Of a stretch of 64,000 bases of DNA, positions 18,524 to 28,572 are shown in pieces (the stretch's first letter is position 1; every line of letters starts with the position of its first letter). A program made the position numbers and the translations under genes. The notes beneath the pieces were generated by a model that saw nothing but the letters and a program-made list of their open reading frames with translations, was not told the DNA's origin and did not search any database. The stretch is from Woronichinia naegeliana WA131 (GTDB lineage Bacteria > Cyanobacteriota > Cyanobacteriia > Cyanobacteriales > Microcystaceae), in assembly GCA_025370055.1 (NCBI GenBank), contig CP073041.1:7162272-7226271 (forward strand), written 5' to 3'.

Positions 18524-20125
18524 CTGACTTTTCCCGTTAAGTGCGGATTGCAAGCTGCCAGCCTTGGCAAAGGTCATGCAACTTCAACCAACCGCGCCAA
18601 AGGACTTGGATACCGAGAGGAGTTTTACGACGATGTTCAAGATAACCACCAAGAAAAGCAACAGACTCGACAGCCCAAGCAACAGTCAAAATAGGGGGAA
18701 GTTTTTGAGAGGCGGCTGCTTTTAACACCTGAAGTTGAAGAGGATTAAGAATTTCAATCGCGAGAGCATCGGGCTGGGTACGATGAAGATAAGTAACGTG
18801 TAAAAGTTCAACAGCAATGACACTTAAAAAACCCAAAAGAGTTTTCATTCCATCAGAGGCAAGTCGATAACGCTCACTCTGACAACCAGACTTAAGGACT
18901 TTATGAAATTCTTCAACCCGCCATCGGTAGGTGTACCAACGAAGAATAGTGACAGCCATCTCAATAGTCTCAACAACTTCTGTAGTCAGAAGCATCCAAG
19001 ATAAAGGAGTTTCGCCTTCGGGACAATCGATTTCTGTCGCATAAACAGCATAGACATTCAACGGGTCACGATTATCAAAACGATAGGGAGTTCGTAGATT
19101 AACTGAGCAAAATCGGACGGCAAGCTTAACCTTCCGTGCTTTTCTTTTTCCTGTACTCGGAATCTCGATTTCTTGATGAAAACGAATCGGTTCTGATTCC
19201 AAATGTTGCCAAAGTCGTTCACTATTTTTGTCTAAACTACGATTATGAGACGCTCTGACCAGCACTCCTGTATGCTTGAGTTGACGCACTGAGTCAAAGA
19301 CTTCTGAAACATCTCCTTCTCTGTCAAATACATGAATTACCCTCGTTGAACTTTCTACCTGTTTCTCACAGGTGTTTAGAGCCTCTACCCATTTGTAGGA
19401 TTCTTTTTCCTCAAATGGTCTTTGACGAGCTGCTTTTCTTTGTTCTTTCTGTCTTTCTTTTTTCTGCTTCGCCGTTTCATCTGTTGGGGGCTTTTCTTTT
19501 ACCTCCCTATTCCACAGTTTTTGCCATAATAAACCTAATACTTGTCCTTTTTCTGGCTCAATTGCTAAAGCACTATGCAGTATTAATCCATTCCCTCCTT
19601 TTCCAGTCGGCCCATACCCTTCCCTTTTTTCCTTGATATTGCGATAATCTAAGAAGGTCGTATCTCCGACTGATAGCATTATCTTATATTCTTCTACGGC
19701 GGCAGTTGTCATTTCACAGTGCGGCTCTATTATCTTGACAAAGTCTGTTTTCGGATTCCCAAAAATTCATAGGCCCTCTTTAACTCGTTTCCTCCCTTAA
19801 ACACTTCTGATAAGGCTTTTCCAAACCCCTCACTTAACTTTTTCCCAATCGAGAAGGCACGATTGTTTAGCCTCTCGTCTCCCAATTCACAACTGGCAAA
19901 GTTTTTTGTCCACCATTCCAACATTTTTTGACCTGCCCTTTAAGATTTTCTCCATTTTACAGTCTCATACTCCCTTCATCCTTTGTTTTTGAAATTTGAA
20001 CGATAAGCGGGATGATGGCTTCAGAATATTTTTTTCCTGTCAAGAGAATCATTACTCAAACCCTTGCCAGATAAAGCCTCTAGAAGTTTGCATTGCTGGA
20101 TTTTGGACTTAACGGGAAAAGTCAG
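18524..20125 (-). mobile_element. IS4-family Tn5-like element (1602 bp) in IS5 copy B
   Basis: Perfect terminal repeats CTGACTTTTCCCGTTAAGT at both ends, and a 10-bp direct repeat AATTAAGAAC at 18514-18523 and 20126-20135. The target is the 5' leader of IS5 copy B. A second copy of exactly the same length is at 46980-48581. A 9-12-bp duplication fits the IS4 family. Confidence 0.92.
18537..19924 (-). pseudogene. Tn5/IS50-like transposase, frameshifted
   Basis: The first frame (19924-19730) is a Tn5-type DNA-binding domain: MLEWWTKNFASCELGDERLN, then ELKRAYEFLGI. Reading on in the -1 frame gives GNPKTDFVKIIEPHCEMTTAAVEEY, the expected continuation, so one base is lost in the T run before GGGAATCC. 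The main frame (19712-18537, 391 aa) has the DDE residues: VGDTTFLDY, HVFDREGDVSEVF and YRWRVEEFHKVLKSG (YREK motif). It could still be expressed from the internal Met at 19712, but without the N-terminal domain. The copy at 46980-48581 has the same lesion. Confidence 0.85.
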
Positions 20126-20200
20126 AATTAAGAACCGCTAGAATGCACGAAAATAGGGTAGAATGCCTCAAAACCATTGCATTAAGAAGAGAGAAAGCAG

Positions 20201-21558
20201 ATGTACCGAAAGCAACAGTACTCAATTGAAACACCAGAAAACTTGAAAAATCTGTTCGGCGGGCAGTTAGACGAAGAAAATCGTTGGATAGAAATGTCAA
20301 AAATGATTCTTTGGGAAGAATATGAGGAAGAATATGCAAAAAACTTCACAGAAAAAAAAGGAGCCCCAGCCAAATCATTTAGAATGGCATTAGGAGCATT
20401 AATTATCAAAGAAATTTCAGGAAAAAGTGACAGAGAAACAGTAGAACAAATAAAAGAGAACCCTTATTTACAGTACTTTATAGGAATGGAAAGCTATAGT
20501 AGCAAAGAAGCATTTAATGCGTCAATGATGGTTCATTTTCGTAAAAAAATAGGAATGGAATTAATAAATAAAATTAATAAAGAAATAGAAAAAAAGCGAC
20601 GGGTGTAGCGTCAGAAAAAAAAGAAAATGAAGGAAAGTTATTGTTAGATGCGACTTGTACACCAGCAGATATAAAATATCCAACGGATATAGGAATATTG
20701 AATGATGCCAGAGAAAAAACAGAAAAAATAATAGATAAGCTGTATGAAGAAATAAAAGAGAAAAGGAAAGAAAAGCCGAGGACTTATAGGGAAGTGGCAA
20801 GAAAAGAGTACTTAGCCATAGCAAAAAAACGTCGTGTGTCAAAAAAAGAAAGAAGAAAAGGAACAAAAAAACAACTAGGATATATAAAAAGAAACTTGTC
20901 TGATATAGAAAAAATGATAGAAGAGGGAGCAAAGTTAGAAAAACTAACGAAAAAAGAGCAAGAAGAGCTTGTAACGATAGGAAAAGTGTATGAGCAACAG
21001 TTAGAAATGTATGAAAAAAAGACAAATAAAGTAGAAAACAGAATTGTGAGTGTAAGCCAACCTCACGTGCGTCCAATAGTGCGTGGAAAAGCGGGAAAAG
21101 CAGTAGAGTTTGGAGCTAAAATATCGGCAAGTAATGTGAATGGCTTTGTCTTCTTAGACAAATTAAGTTGGGATAATTACAACGAATCGGGAGATTTACA
21201 AGCGCGAATAGAAGAATATAAAAGGGAAACAGGATGTTATCCGGAATCGGTTCATGTGGATAAAATCTATCGAACAAAAGCGAATCGAGCTTATTGTAAA
21301 GAAAGGGATATAAGAATGAGTGGTCCCCGATTGGGAAGACCGCCGAAAGAGGTGAGCAAAGAAAAAAAGAAAGAGGCACGCTCAGATGAAAGAGTGCGTA
21401 ATGCCATTGAGGGTAAATTCGGACAGGGAAAGAGGAAATTTAGTCTTGGTCGAGTGATGGCCAAACTACCTGAGACCTCGGAAACGGTAATTGCGATGAA
21501 CTTTTTGGTAATGAATCTTTCTACTCTACTTCAGAAGACAAAAAGTAAAAAGTTGTAG
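20201..21558 (+). pseudogene. IS5-type transposase with one-base deletion
   Basis: Same gene as the intact 452-aa transposase of copy C, starting at ATG 20201. In the run GAAATAG(A)n preceding GCGACGGG this copy has seven A where copies A, C and D have eight. The frame therefore stops at TAG 20606-20608, 135 residues in; the rest reopens at 20641. The defect is private to copy B. Confidence 0.85.
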
Positions 21559-21765
21559 AGTCGTTTTTCTTGTGAAAAATGGTGTTAATTTTCCTCTCTT
21601 TTGTGAGGAGTGATTTGTGTTGACCTTTTTAGACAGAAAGGAACAATAGATTAAACAAAATCTGTATTTTGATTTGTTTCCATAAGGATAAGTTATCTAT
21701 GCTTTTTCAGTCCATACTTCCCTAACCCACATTTCTTTCGTTTTTTGACTTTTTCAGCAAGCCCT

Positions 21766-22626
21766 AAATAGGAAGCTAACCCTATCAATGCCGAAGCACG
21801 GTAGGATTTATAATCAATCCCTCTGGCAATTTCTAAGGCTTCGGATAACAAACTTTCAGGTAAATGGGAAGCTAATCCTGTCAATGCCGAAGCACGTTCG
21901 TATTCATCCCCAATGGCTCTGGCAATTTCTAAGGCTTCGGATAACAAACTTTCAGGTAAATGGGAAGCTAATCCTGTCAATGCCGAAGCACGGTCGTATT
22001 CATCCCCAATGGCTCTGGCAATTTCTAAGGCTTCGGATAACAAACTTTCAGGTAAATGGGAAGCTAATCCTGTCAATGCCGAAGCACGGTGGGATTCATA
22101 ATCAATCCCTCTGGCAACTGCCAAGGCTTCGGATAACAAACTTTCCGATAAATAGGGAGATAACCCTGTCAATACTTCTGCACGGTATTTTTCATCCTCA
22201 ATTGTTTTGGCAACTTCTAAGGCTTCGGGTAACAAATTTTCTGGTAAATGGGGAGCCAACCCAGTCAATGCCTTTACACGGTATTTTTCATCCTCAATTG
22301 TTTTGGCAACTTCTAAGGCTTCGGGTAACAAATTTTCTGGTAAATGGGGAGCTAACCCTGTCAATGCCTTTTCACGGTAGAATTCATACACAATGGCTCT
22401 GGCAACTGCTAAGGCTTCGGGTAACAAACTTTCTGGTAAATAAGGAACTAACCCTCTCAATGCTTCTTCCCGGTAGTATTCATCTCCAATAGCTTTGGTA
22501 AGTTCTAAGGCAGTAGGTAACACTTCGGGTAAATGGGAGGCTAACCCTGTCAATGCCATCGCACGGGAGGATTCATTCTCAATAGCTCTGGCAATTTCTA
22601 AGGCTTCGATTAACAAACTTTCCGGT
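21766..22626 (-). pseudogene. STAND NTPase gene, middle section (repeat array)
   Basis: This minus-strand segment continues the NB-ARC gene that starts at 26125. It encodes nine repeats of ~32 residues with consensus LPESLL.EALE.AR.IG..Y.R..ALTGLA.H. It is separated from the N-terminal part by IS5 copy C and ends in ...SALIGLASY at the IS5 copy B boundary. Three consecutive 96-bp units around 21837-22070 are almost identical at DNA level, indicating recent unit duplication. Such superstructure-forming helical repeats act as ligand sensors in STAND proteins. The following residues LPEVLSEALE are found at 46675 on the other strand. Confidence 0.85.
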
Positions 22627-22630
22627 AAAT

Positions 22631-24320
22631 AGGGCTTGCTGAAAAAGTCAAAAAACGAAAGAAATGTGGGTTAGGGAAGTATGGACTGAAAAAGCATAGA
22701 TAACTTATCCTTATGGAAACAAATCAAAATACAGATTTTGTTTAATCTATTGTTCCTTTCTGTCTAAAAAGGTCAACACAAATCACTCCTCACAAAAGAG
22801 AGGAAAATTAACACCATTTTTCACAAGAAAAACGACTCTACAACTTTTTACTTTTTGTCTTCTGAAGTAGAGTAGAAAGATTCATTACCAAAAAGTTCAT
22901 CGCAATTACCGTTTCCGAGGTCTCAGGTAGTTTGGCCATCACTCGACCAAGACTAAATTTCCTCTTTCCCTGTCCGAATTTACCCTCAATGGCATTACGC
23001 ACTCTTTCATCTGAGCGTGCCTCTTTCTTTTTTTCTTTGCTCACCTCTTTCGGCGGTCTTCCCAATCGGGGACCACTCATTCTTATATCCCTTTCTTTAC
23101 AATAAGCTCGATTCGCTTTTGTTCGATAGATTTTATCCACATGAACCGATTCCGGATAACATCCTGTTTCCCTTTTATATTCTTCTATTCGCGCTTGTAA
23201 ATCTCCCGATTCGTTGTAATTATCCCAACTTAATTTGTCTAAGAAGACAAAGCCATTCACATTACTTGCCGATATTTTAGCTCCAAACTCTACTGCTTTT
23301 CCCGCTTTTCCACGCACTATTGGACGCACGTGAGGTTGGCTTACACTCACAATTCTGTTTTCTACTTTATTTGTCTTTTTTTCATACATTTCTAACTGTT
23401 GCTCATACACTTTTCCTATCGTTACAAGCTCTTCTTGCTCTTTTTTCGTTAGTTTTTCTAACTTTGCTCCCTCTTCTATCATTTTTTCTATATCAGACAA
23501 GTTTCTTTTTATATATCCTAGTTGTTTTTTTGTTCCTTTTCTTCTTTCTTTTTTTGACACACGACGTTTTTTTGCTATGGCTAAGTACTCTTTTCTTGCC
23601 ACTTCCCTATAAGTCCTCGGCTTTTCTTTCCTTTTCTCTTTTATTTCTTCATACAGCTTATCTATTATTTTTTCTGTTTTTTCTCTGGCATCATTCAATA
23701 TTCCTATATCCGTTGGATATTTTATATCTGCTGGTGTACAAGTCGCATCTAACAATAACTTTCCTTCATTTTCTTTTTTTTCTGACGCTACACCCGTCGC
23801 TTTTTTTTCTATTTCTTTATTAATTTTATTTATTAATTCCATTCCTATTTTTTTACGAAAATGAACCATCATTGACGCATTAAATGCTTCTTTGCTACTA
23901 TAGCTTTCCATTCCTATAAAGTACTGTAAATAAGGGTTCTCTTTTATTTGTTCTACTGTTTCTCTGTCACTTTTTCCTGAAATTTCTTTGATAATTAATG
24001 CTCCTAATGCCATTCTAAATGATTTGGCTGGGGCTCCTTTTTTTTCTGTGAAGTTTTTTGCATATTCTTCCTCATATTCTTCCCAGGGAATCATTTTTGA
24101 CATTTCTATCCAACGATTTTCTTCGTCTAACTGCCCGCCGAACAGATTTTTCAAGTTTTCTGGTGTTTCAATTGAGTACTGTTGCTTTCGGTACATCTGC
24201 TTTCTCTCTTCTTAATGCAATGGTTTTGAGGCATTCTACCCTATTTTCGTGCATTCTAGCGGTTCTTAATTCGCCTACTATTTTTCTCCGTAAAGGTTTC
24301 AGCTTTTTTCAGCAAGCCCT
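22631..24320 (-). mobile_element. IS5-type element, copy C (1690 bp)
   Basis: Clean single insertion into the STAND gene. AAAT is directly repeated at 22627-22630 and 24321-24324, next to terminal repeats AGGGCTTGCTGAAAAA. Excision with one AAAT gives ...RGLAPYLPESLLIEALEIA, a perfect repeat unit. It supplies the reference sequence for copies A, B and D. Confidence 0.92.
22838..24196 (-). CDS. IS5-type transposase (452 aa), intact
   Basis: Mobilises the IS5-type element found four times here. The N-terminal ~130 residues form a DUF772-type domain (KSFRMALGALIIKEISGKSD, YLQYFIGMESYSSKEAFNAS). The first catalytic Asp is in LLLDATCTPADIKYP (~155). A long Lys/Glu-rich insertion (~185-270) separates it from the rest of the DDE domain (AKISASNVNGFVFLDKLSWD, SVHVDKIYRTKANR). 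The region GKFGQGKRKFSLGRVMAKLPE near the C-terminus supplies the probable catalytic Glu (AIEGKFGQ). Start ATG 24196 shared by all copies. High A content on the coding strand creates long hydrophobic antisense frames that are not genes. Confidence 0.9.
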   Translation of the reverse strand: MYRKQQYSIETPENLKNLFGGQLDEENRWIEMSKMIPWEEYEEEYAKNFTEKKGAPAKSFRMALGALIIKEISGKSDRETVEQIKENPYLQYFIGMESYSSKEAFNASMMVHFRKKIGMELINKINKEIEKKATGVASEKKENEGKLLLDATCTPADIKYPTDIGILNDAREKTEKIIDKLYEEIKEKRKEKPRTYREVARKEYLAIAKKRRVSKKERRKGTKKQLGYIKRNLSDIEKMIEEGAKLEKLTKKEQEELVTIGKVYEQQLEMYEKKTNKVENRIVSVSQPHVRPIVRGKAGKAVEFGAKISASNVNGFVFLDKLSWDNYNESGDLQARIEEYKRETGCYPESVHVDKIYRTKANRAYCKERDIRMSGPRLGRPPKEVSKEKKKEARSDERVRNAIEGKFGQGKRKFSLGRVMAKLPETSETVIAMNFLVMNLSTLLQKTKSKKL

Positions 24321-26125
24321 AAATAGGGAGCTAACCCTCTCAATGCCCTTGCACGGGAGAATTCATCCCCAATCGCTCTGGCTACTTCTAAGGCTTCGGG
24401 TAACAAACCTTCCGGTAAATAGGGAGCTAACTCTGTCAATGCCTCTGCACGGTATCCTTGATTCCCAATGGCTCTGGCAGTGTCTAAGGCTTCGAGTAAC
24501 AAAGTAGGAGGAAGATAGGGACTAATTGCTGTTAATCCTTTGGCTTGCATTTGATCATCTTGATTTTGCCTTACATAAGCCAATCCCTGGGCAGGTGTCC
24601 AGATTTTATTATTAACCAGCGCAGCAATCAATTCTGGTGGAATATTCCCCGCCAAACTATTGAGAGAAGTGGTTATCAAAGCATAACGCACCTGTAAAGC
24701 GATCGCCTGACTGGGATTGTTCGCAAAATCAGCTTCCGCCAGTTGCCAAGCCGTAGAAACATCCTTAATAAAAGTCGCCGTTTTCCCTTCTTTCTCACAT
24801 TTGCTATACCAACCATTGCCTCCTTCTGCCGTTTCTTCCCTCAGTAAGTGATGAATCTCTGTAATCTTTTCCGCCTTTTCCAAATGCCAAATCAATTGAT
24901 TATAAATGTACCCATCATCCTCTAAACTGTGCCATAAACCATTTTTAGTCTGTTTTTGATACCGATTTAAAAGTTGCTGATGTGCTTCAGCAATCGATAA
25001 ACCCAAACCCGATAATTGATAAGGGCAACTTGGCTCAAAGTCCCCCAGCATTGGGGGATTTAGGGGGCTTATTCTCTCAGAATGAGGAGACGCTTGTAAA
25101 AGATTCCGTGCTAAATCATGTAAAAGGTCATGGACACGATAATTCGTAATTTGTTCACTAGAAACCCCCGTTAATAATAAAGCCTTACCGTGTAAATATC
25201 TGAGAGTTTTCTTCGCTTCCGTGAGCCGACAATCCCATAAAGTCGTTGCCATTTTTTCCGTAATCGTCACATCATCAGGTAAAACTCCCAACCAAATAAA
25301 TTGTTGCAACCTTTGGGGCGATAACCGTTTTAAACTGAGATTAAAAGAAGCAATTAAACTATAATGTTTGCGTTTTTCTTCATTTGTAGTATCTCCAGCT
25401 TCTAAGCGATCTAAAATTTCTAAATTAGCGATTTCTGCTCGTAAATCTTCTAATAATTCAGCCCAATGAATGTCGTCTTCAATTTGTGCCGCCGTCAACT
25501 CCAACGCTAACGGTAAATAACCAACAATTTTAGCCAAGTTTTTGGCTTGTTTCTGGTCTTCTAAAGTTAATTCATGCTTTAAATAACCCCTTAATAACGC
25601 TAAAGACTGTGTTTCCGTCATGATGTCCAAATCATAACGAATTGCCCCTTTTACGGGAGCTTCCCTGGTCGTTATCAACAATTTACAGCCAGCCCCCGCC
25701 ACCCGAAACGGTTCCACATCCTCCGCATTCCACAGATCATCTACTACTAATAACGCTTTTTTATCTGCTAATAAAGTCCTTAATTGTAACGATGCCGCAT
25801 CAATCCCCGTCGGCTTAAAATCATAATCTCCTAAAGCCTGTATCCAACTATGAAGAAAGGATAAAATATCGGGTTGTTGCCCTAAAGTAGCCCAGAAAAT
25901 CCCATCAGGAAAATAAGCTTGAACCGCTTTATCCTGTGCCAACGCCGCCGCTAAAGTTGATTTACCAATTCCTCCTAACCCATAAATCGCACTAATCACT
26001 AAGGTTCCTGCTTCGGCTGTTTCTTCAGACAACAAAAGTTTTTTTACCTCAACACTAACCTCTGGACGCTCCACAAAATAACTTGGTTTAGGAGGAGCTT
26101 GATTCCGATAGGAAGATATTTTCAA
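24321..26125 (-). pseudogene. NB-ARC STAND NTPase, N-terminal section
   Basis: An AP-ATPase/STAND signalling protein, the bacterial counterpart of NLR and APAF-1 sensors. Visible motifs: Walker A GLGGIGKST (49-57), Walker B LLVVDD (125-130), sensor-type KLLITTRE (148-155), GLPL-like GYLPLAL (202-208) and MHD-like VHDLLHD (331-337), followed by a helical linker. Repeat units start near residue 575. The start is a TTG at 26125 that overlaps the stop of the upstream protease gene (TTGA), implying translational coupling and a joint function. After 24321 the gene is broken by IS5 copy C; the remainder lies at 21766-22626, 46675-46979 and 48592-49992. Without its full repeat array the product would lack most of its sensor. 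Confidence 0.88.
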
Positions 26126-26823
26126 CGAAGCTGAGATAACGGGTTTAGGCTCAGGATCAATGTCATATTTTCTAATATCTCACACCACTCTTGATTATTA
26201 TAAATCCTCGCCAAAGATTCAGCTTCTAAAGATGTCGGACGATCTCTAATCGGATGTCTTGATTGTACCCCAATAACTAACCCATTACAAACAATAGCCG
26301 CCCCTGATGTTCCCTCCCAAGGTGATTGATTTTCTGCTAATTTTTCTAATTGTTTATCTGTCGGTTGGATGTCTATATTATCTTTAATATTTAATAACAA
26401 ACGATTATGCGGCGCACGATTAGCTATATCAATAATTCCTTCAATATGTAACCCTGTCGCGTATTTTATCTCATCTTCAGAATATCGTAAAAATTGAGGA
26501 AAACCCAAAAACTCAAACTTCACTTTTTCCGAACTATTAGCATCAGGTAACTGACCAAAATTGACAGGATCACAAGCTTCGATAGTTTCAGGTAATTCTA
26601 CTAAGACAATATCGATATTATCTGGGGCTTTCCAAATTACCTTAGCGTCTATATCTTGCTTATCAGAATAGTTTAATAGCGCTCTAAATCTTACCTTACA
26701 GCGATTATCATCATCAAATAAATGCTTACAAGTCAACACCAAACGTCCCCCAATTCTATAGGCACTGCCATATTTAGGAGCAACAATTTCTACAGCATGA
26801 TTAGGATGGAATTTTGGCATCAT
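26122..26823 (-). CDS. trypsin-like serine peptidase of a STAND conflict module
   Basis: A 233-aa chymotrypsin-fold peptidase without a signal peptide, so cytoplasmic. The catalytic triad is visible: His in RLVLTCKHLF (~34), Asp in NIDIVLVELP (~70), Ser in WEGTSGAAIV (~174, GTSG). It sits between a Trypco2 gene and an NB-ARC gene and overlaps the latter by four bases. In such modules the peptidase is thought to be the effector released or activated when the STAND protein senses invasion, but that is family-level knowledge and untested here. Start ATG 26823 is preceded at suitable spacing by AGAGGAG. The second ATG (26820) is an alternative. The frame is intact although its partner gene is broken. 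Confidence 0.88.
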   Translation of the reverse strand: MMPKFHPNHAVEIVAPKYGSAYRIGGRLVLTCKHLFDDDNRCKVRFRALLNYSDKQDIDAKVIWKAPDNIDIVLVELPETIEACDPVNFGQLPDANSSEKVKFEFLGFPQFLRYSEDEIKYATGLHIEGIIDIANRAPHNRLLLNIKDNIDIQPTDKQLEKLAENQSPWEGTSGAAIVCNGLVIGVQSRHPIRDRPTSLEAESLARIYNNQEWCEILENMTLILSLNPLSQLR

Positions 26824-26829
26824 TTTAAA

Positions 26830-26885
26830 TCACTCCTCTGGCCAATCTCCAATTCCCGTGATCGCATCTAAAACAACCTCTAACT
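26830..26885 (-). pseudogene. C-terminal remnant upstream of the protease
   Basis: Between the IS66 terminus and the protease start, the minus strand reads LEVVLDAITGIGDWPEE and a TGA at 26832-26830. The composition looks like a real protein C-terminus, and the stop lies 6 bp before the protease ATG, as in an operon. The upstream part is missing: across the IS66 element only ~36 non-coding bases separate it from the Trypco2 stop. Product unknown. Confidence 0.4.
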
Positions 26886-26907
26886 GTAATTAGTCACAGC
26901 AATAAGT

Positions 26908-26931
26908 GGGGCTTAATTCTCATTAAGCCCC
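26908..26931. other. perfect 10-bp stem-loop in IS66 3' end
   Basis: GGGGCTTAAT and ATTAAGCCCC pair perfectly around a four-base loop, immediately downstream of the IS66 transposase stop. There is no U-tract after it in the direction of that gene, so it is not a canonical terminator. It may block incoming transcription or act in transposition. Confidence 0.55.
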
Positions 26932-26938
26932 AAAAATA

Positions 26939-28420
26939 CTAGAGAGGAAGAAAGTCATCAATGGAAGGAGGAGAAAGACCAGAGGAAGATAAAATAAGAG
27001 ATAACTGTTCGACCGCACTTTTACCTTGAAGTCTCATGGTTTCAAGAAAACTAAACATCATGGCAACAAGTTGTCCGCCCCAATGACTTCTAGCACCGCC
27101 ACTAACCTTACGATGAATAACAACAGGACGCAAGGCTCTCTCGGCATCATTGTTATCAGGTTTAACTTCAGGAAAAGTAAGAAAAGTAAACCAATCATGC
27201 CAATAACGTCGAAAGCGATTAGATAACAATTGGGAATCACTTGCCCATCCCGTGGGCGGCGGATTATCCAGAACCTCTTGAAGTTGAGCTTCTACTAGGG
27301 GTCGCTGTTGTTGTAAAGCTTCTAAGCTCAGTTTGCCTTGATGATAATCTCGATGGGATTGACGAGCTTGCTCTAGAATAGGAAAAACTCTCTGAGCAAA
27401 AAGTTTATTTTCAGAAAAGTGGGAAGTTTCCAAGGCCTTCAATTCCCGCCCAATATGAGCCAGACATTTCTGTTTATGCTGGGCATTTTGGCGATGGTAA
27501 GCCCCCCAACAGTCCGTACTGAGAAGCCCATGAAAATCTTTACCTAATAGGGAATGAACCTCATCGGAACTCCGGCTGGGAGCCAGAAACAAAACACAAA
27601 CAGAGGAGGAAGTAGCCACCCACATCCAATAGTTAACCCCATTGACGCGATAGCTGGTTTCGTCCACACAACGGACTCCAGGCTCCTGTATGTAAGTCCA
27701 CCACTGTTCATAACTAGGATACAAGCTTTCGCAAAACCATCGGTGCATTTTAGCTAAACTCCCTTGAGACAGAGGAATGCCAAAGACCGTTTCTACCAAG
27801 TATCGTTGTTTTAGCCAAGTCAAATTTCCCCCATATCCCAGCCATCCCACTAAGCTGGATAAGGTTGCACCGTAGCTAAAATCTTCACGACATCCCAAAG
27901 GAAGTGGGGCATAACCTTCCCAATCACATTTTGAGCATTGATACTTTTCCCTAACATATTCCCTTACCTCTACTGGTTTACTGACTAATTCAGCTATTTG
28001 ATTTTTTTTGATGATAGTCTCCTTTTGCTTTTCCACTGACGCACCACATTTTGGGCATTTTTCCATCCTTAAATCTACTATTTCATCTACCCGACCAAAC
28101 CCGTTTCTGGTTTTACCCACATGGTCGTACTTTGGACCTCTTTTTTTTCCTTTTTGACCGAAGGTTTTGGCGACTTTCTTTTTGTAACCGTCACTGCTTG
28201 GGGGCTGAGAGCTATTTTCACTCGTTCTTTGGTTAAGCTTTTTCAGCTTTTCTTTCAACTTTTCTATCTCTTTCTTTAACTCTACCAATTCTTTTCTCAG
28301 CTTTTCGTTCTCTTCTTTTTCTTTCTGATAATCTTCATACCAATCTTTTGCCACTTCTTTTTGCCATGGCATTTTCACTTCTTCTTGGTTTAAGTCTGGA
28401 ACTGGGTCTAGTTTTTTCAT
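26939..28420 (-). CDS. IS66-family transposase TnpC (493 aa), intact
   Basis: A coiled coil at residues ~28-65 (YQKEKEENEKLRKELVELKK...) is followed by the IS66 signature NQRTSENSSQPPSSDGYKKK. A zinc-binding region follows (CPKCGASVEKQ ... YQCSKCDWEG). The DDE domain has GVRCVDETSYRVNG (first Asp), LLSTDCWGAYH (second Asp), CLAHIGRELKALE and VKPDNNDAERALRPVVIHRK (Glu). Length is within the family range. Start ATG 28420. Nothing is missing, so this copy is probably active. It differs from the broken IS66 gene at 5791-6928. Confidence 0.92.
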   Translation of the reverse strand: MKKLDPVPDLNQEEVKMPWQKEVAKDWYEDYQKEKEENEKLRKELVELKKEIEKLKEKLKKLNQRTSENSSQPPSSDGYKKKVAKTFGQKGKKRGPKYDHVGKTRNGFGRVDEIVDLRMEKCPKCGASVEKQKETIIKKNQIAELVSKPVEVREYVREKYQCSKCDWEGYAPLPLGCREDFSYGATLSSLVGWLGYGGNLTWLKQRYLVETVFGIPLSQGSLAKMHRWFCESLYPSYEQWWTYIQEPGVRCVDETSYRVNGVNYWMWVATSSSVCVLFLAPSRSSDEVHSLLGKDFHGLLSTDCWGAYHRQNAQHKQKCLAHIGRELKALETSHFSENKLFAQRVFPILEQARQSHRDYHQGKLSLEALQQQRPLVEAQLQEVLDNPPPTGWASDSQLLSNRFRRYWHDWFTFLTFPEVKPDNNDAERALRPVVIHRKVSGGARSHWGGQLVAMMFSFLETMRLQGKSAVEQLSLILSSSGLSPPSIDDFLPL

Positions 28421-28572
28421 AGTCTCCCTATTCTAACCTATCTCTTTAACCGCCTTTCCTTTCTTCATTATTCTTTACTTTTTTCATTTGCTTCTCATTC
28501 TCAATAATTTCCTTCTTTATTGCGGTGACTAATTACGAAAATAACTTTAATTATGACTTAGTTCCGCTTGCA

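Larger units (their letters stand above)
18465..21765 (+). mobile_element. IS5-type element, copy B (1689 bp, with nested IS4)
   Basis: Left terminal repeat AGGGCTTGCTGAAAAA at 18465, complementary end at 21765. Subtracting the nested IS4-family element and its 10-bp duplication leaves 1689 bp, one base less than copies A and C. The flanks differ (ATTT on the left inside IS630, AAAT on the right inside the STAND gene), so the two sides come from different insertion events. This is a recombinant junction; its right side pairs with copy D (see findings). Confidence 0.85.
26886..28536 (-). mobile_element. IS66-family element (1651 bp)
   Basis: Inverted termini GTAATTAGTCACAGCAATAA and GTAATTAGTCACCGCAATAA (read inward, one mismatch). 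It carries only the TnpC-type transposase; tnpA and tnpB companions are absent. No 8-bp direct repeat is evident (left flank CTCTAACT, right flank GAAAATAA), so one side may have been lost in an adjacent deletion. It separates the Trypco2 gene from the protease. Confidence 0.8.

Noticed and set aside
21693-22616. Independent 307-aa repeat protein
   Set aside because: Its Met lies inside a repeat and its last residues are IS5 sequence; it is an internal piece of the split STAND gene.
23320-23823. 167-aa hydrophobic Phe/Leu-rich frame antisense to the IS5 transposase, present in every copy
   Set aside because: It mirrors the A-rich lysine codons of the transposase; it recurs only where the transposase does and has no independent start signal.
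26908-26931. Rho-independent terminator
   Set aside because: The stem is perfect but no T-run follows it in the direction of the IS66 gene, so it is listed only as a stem-loop.
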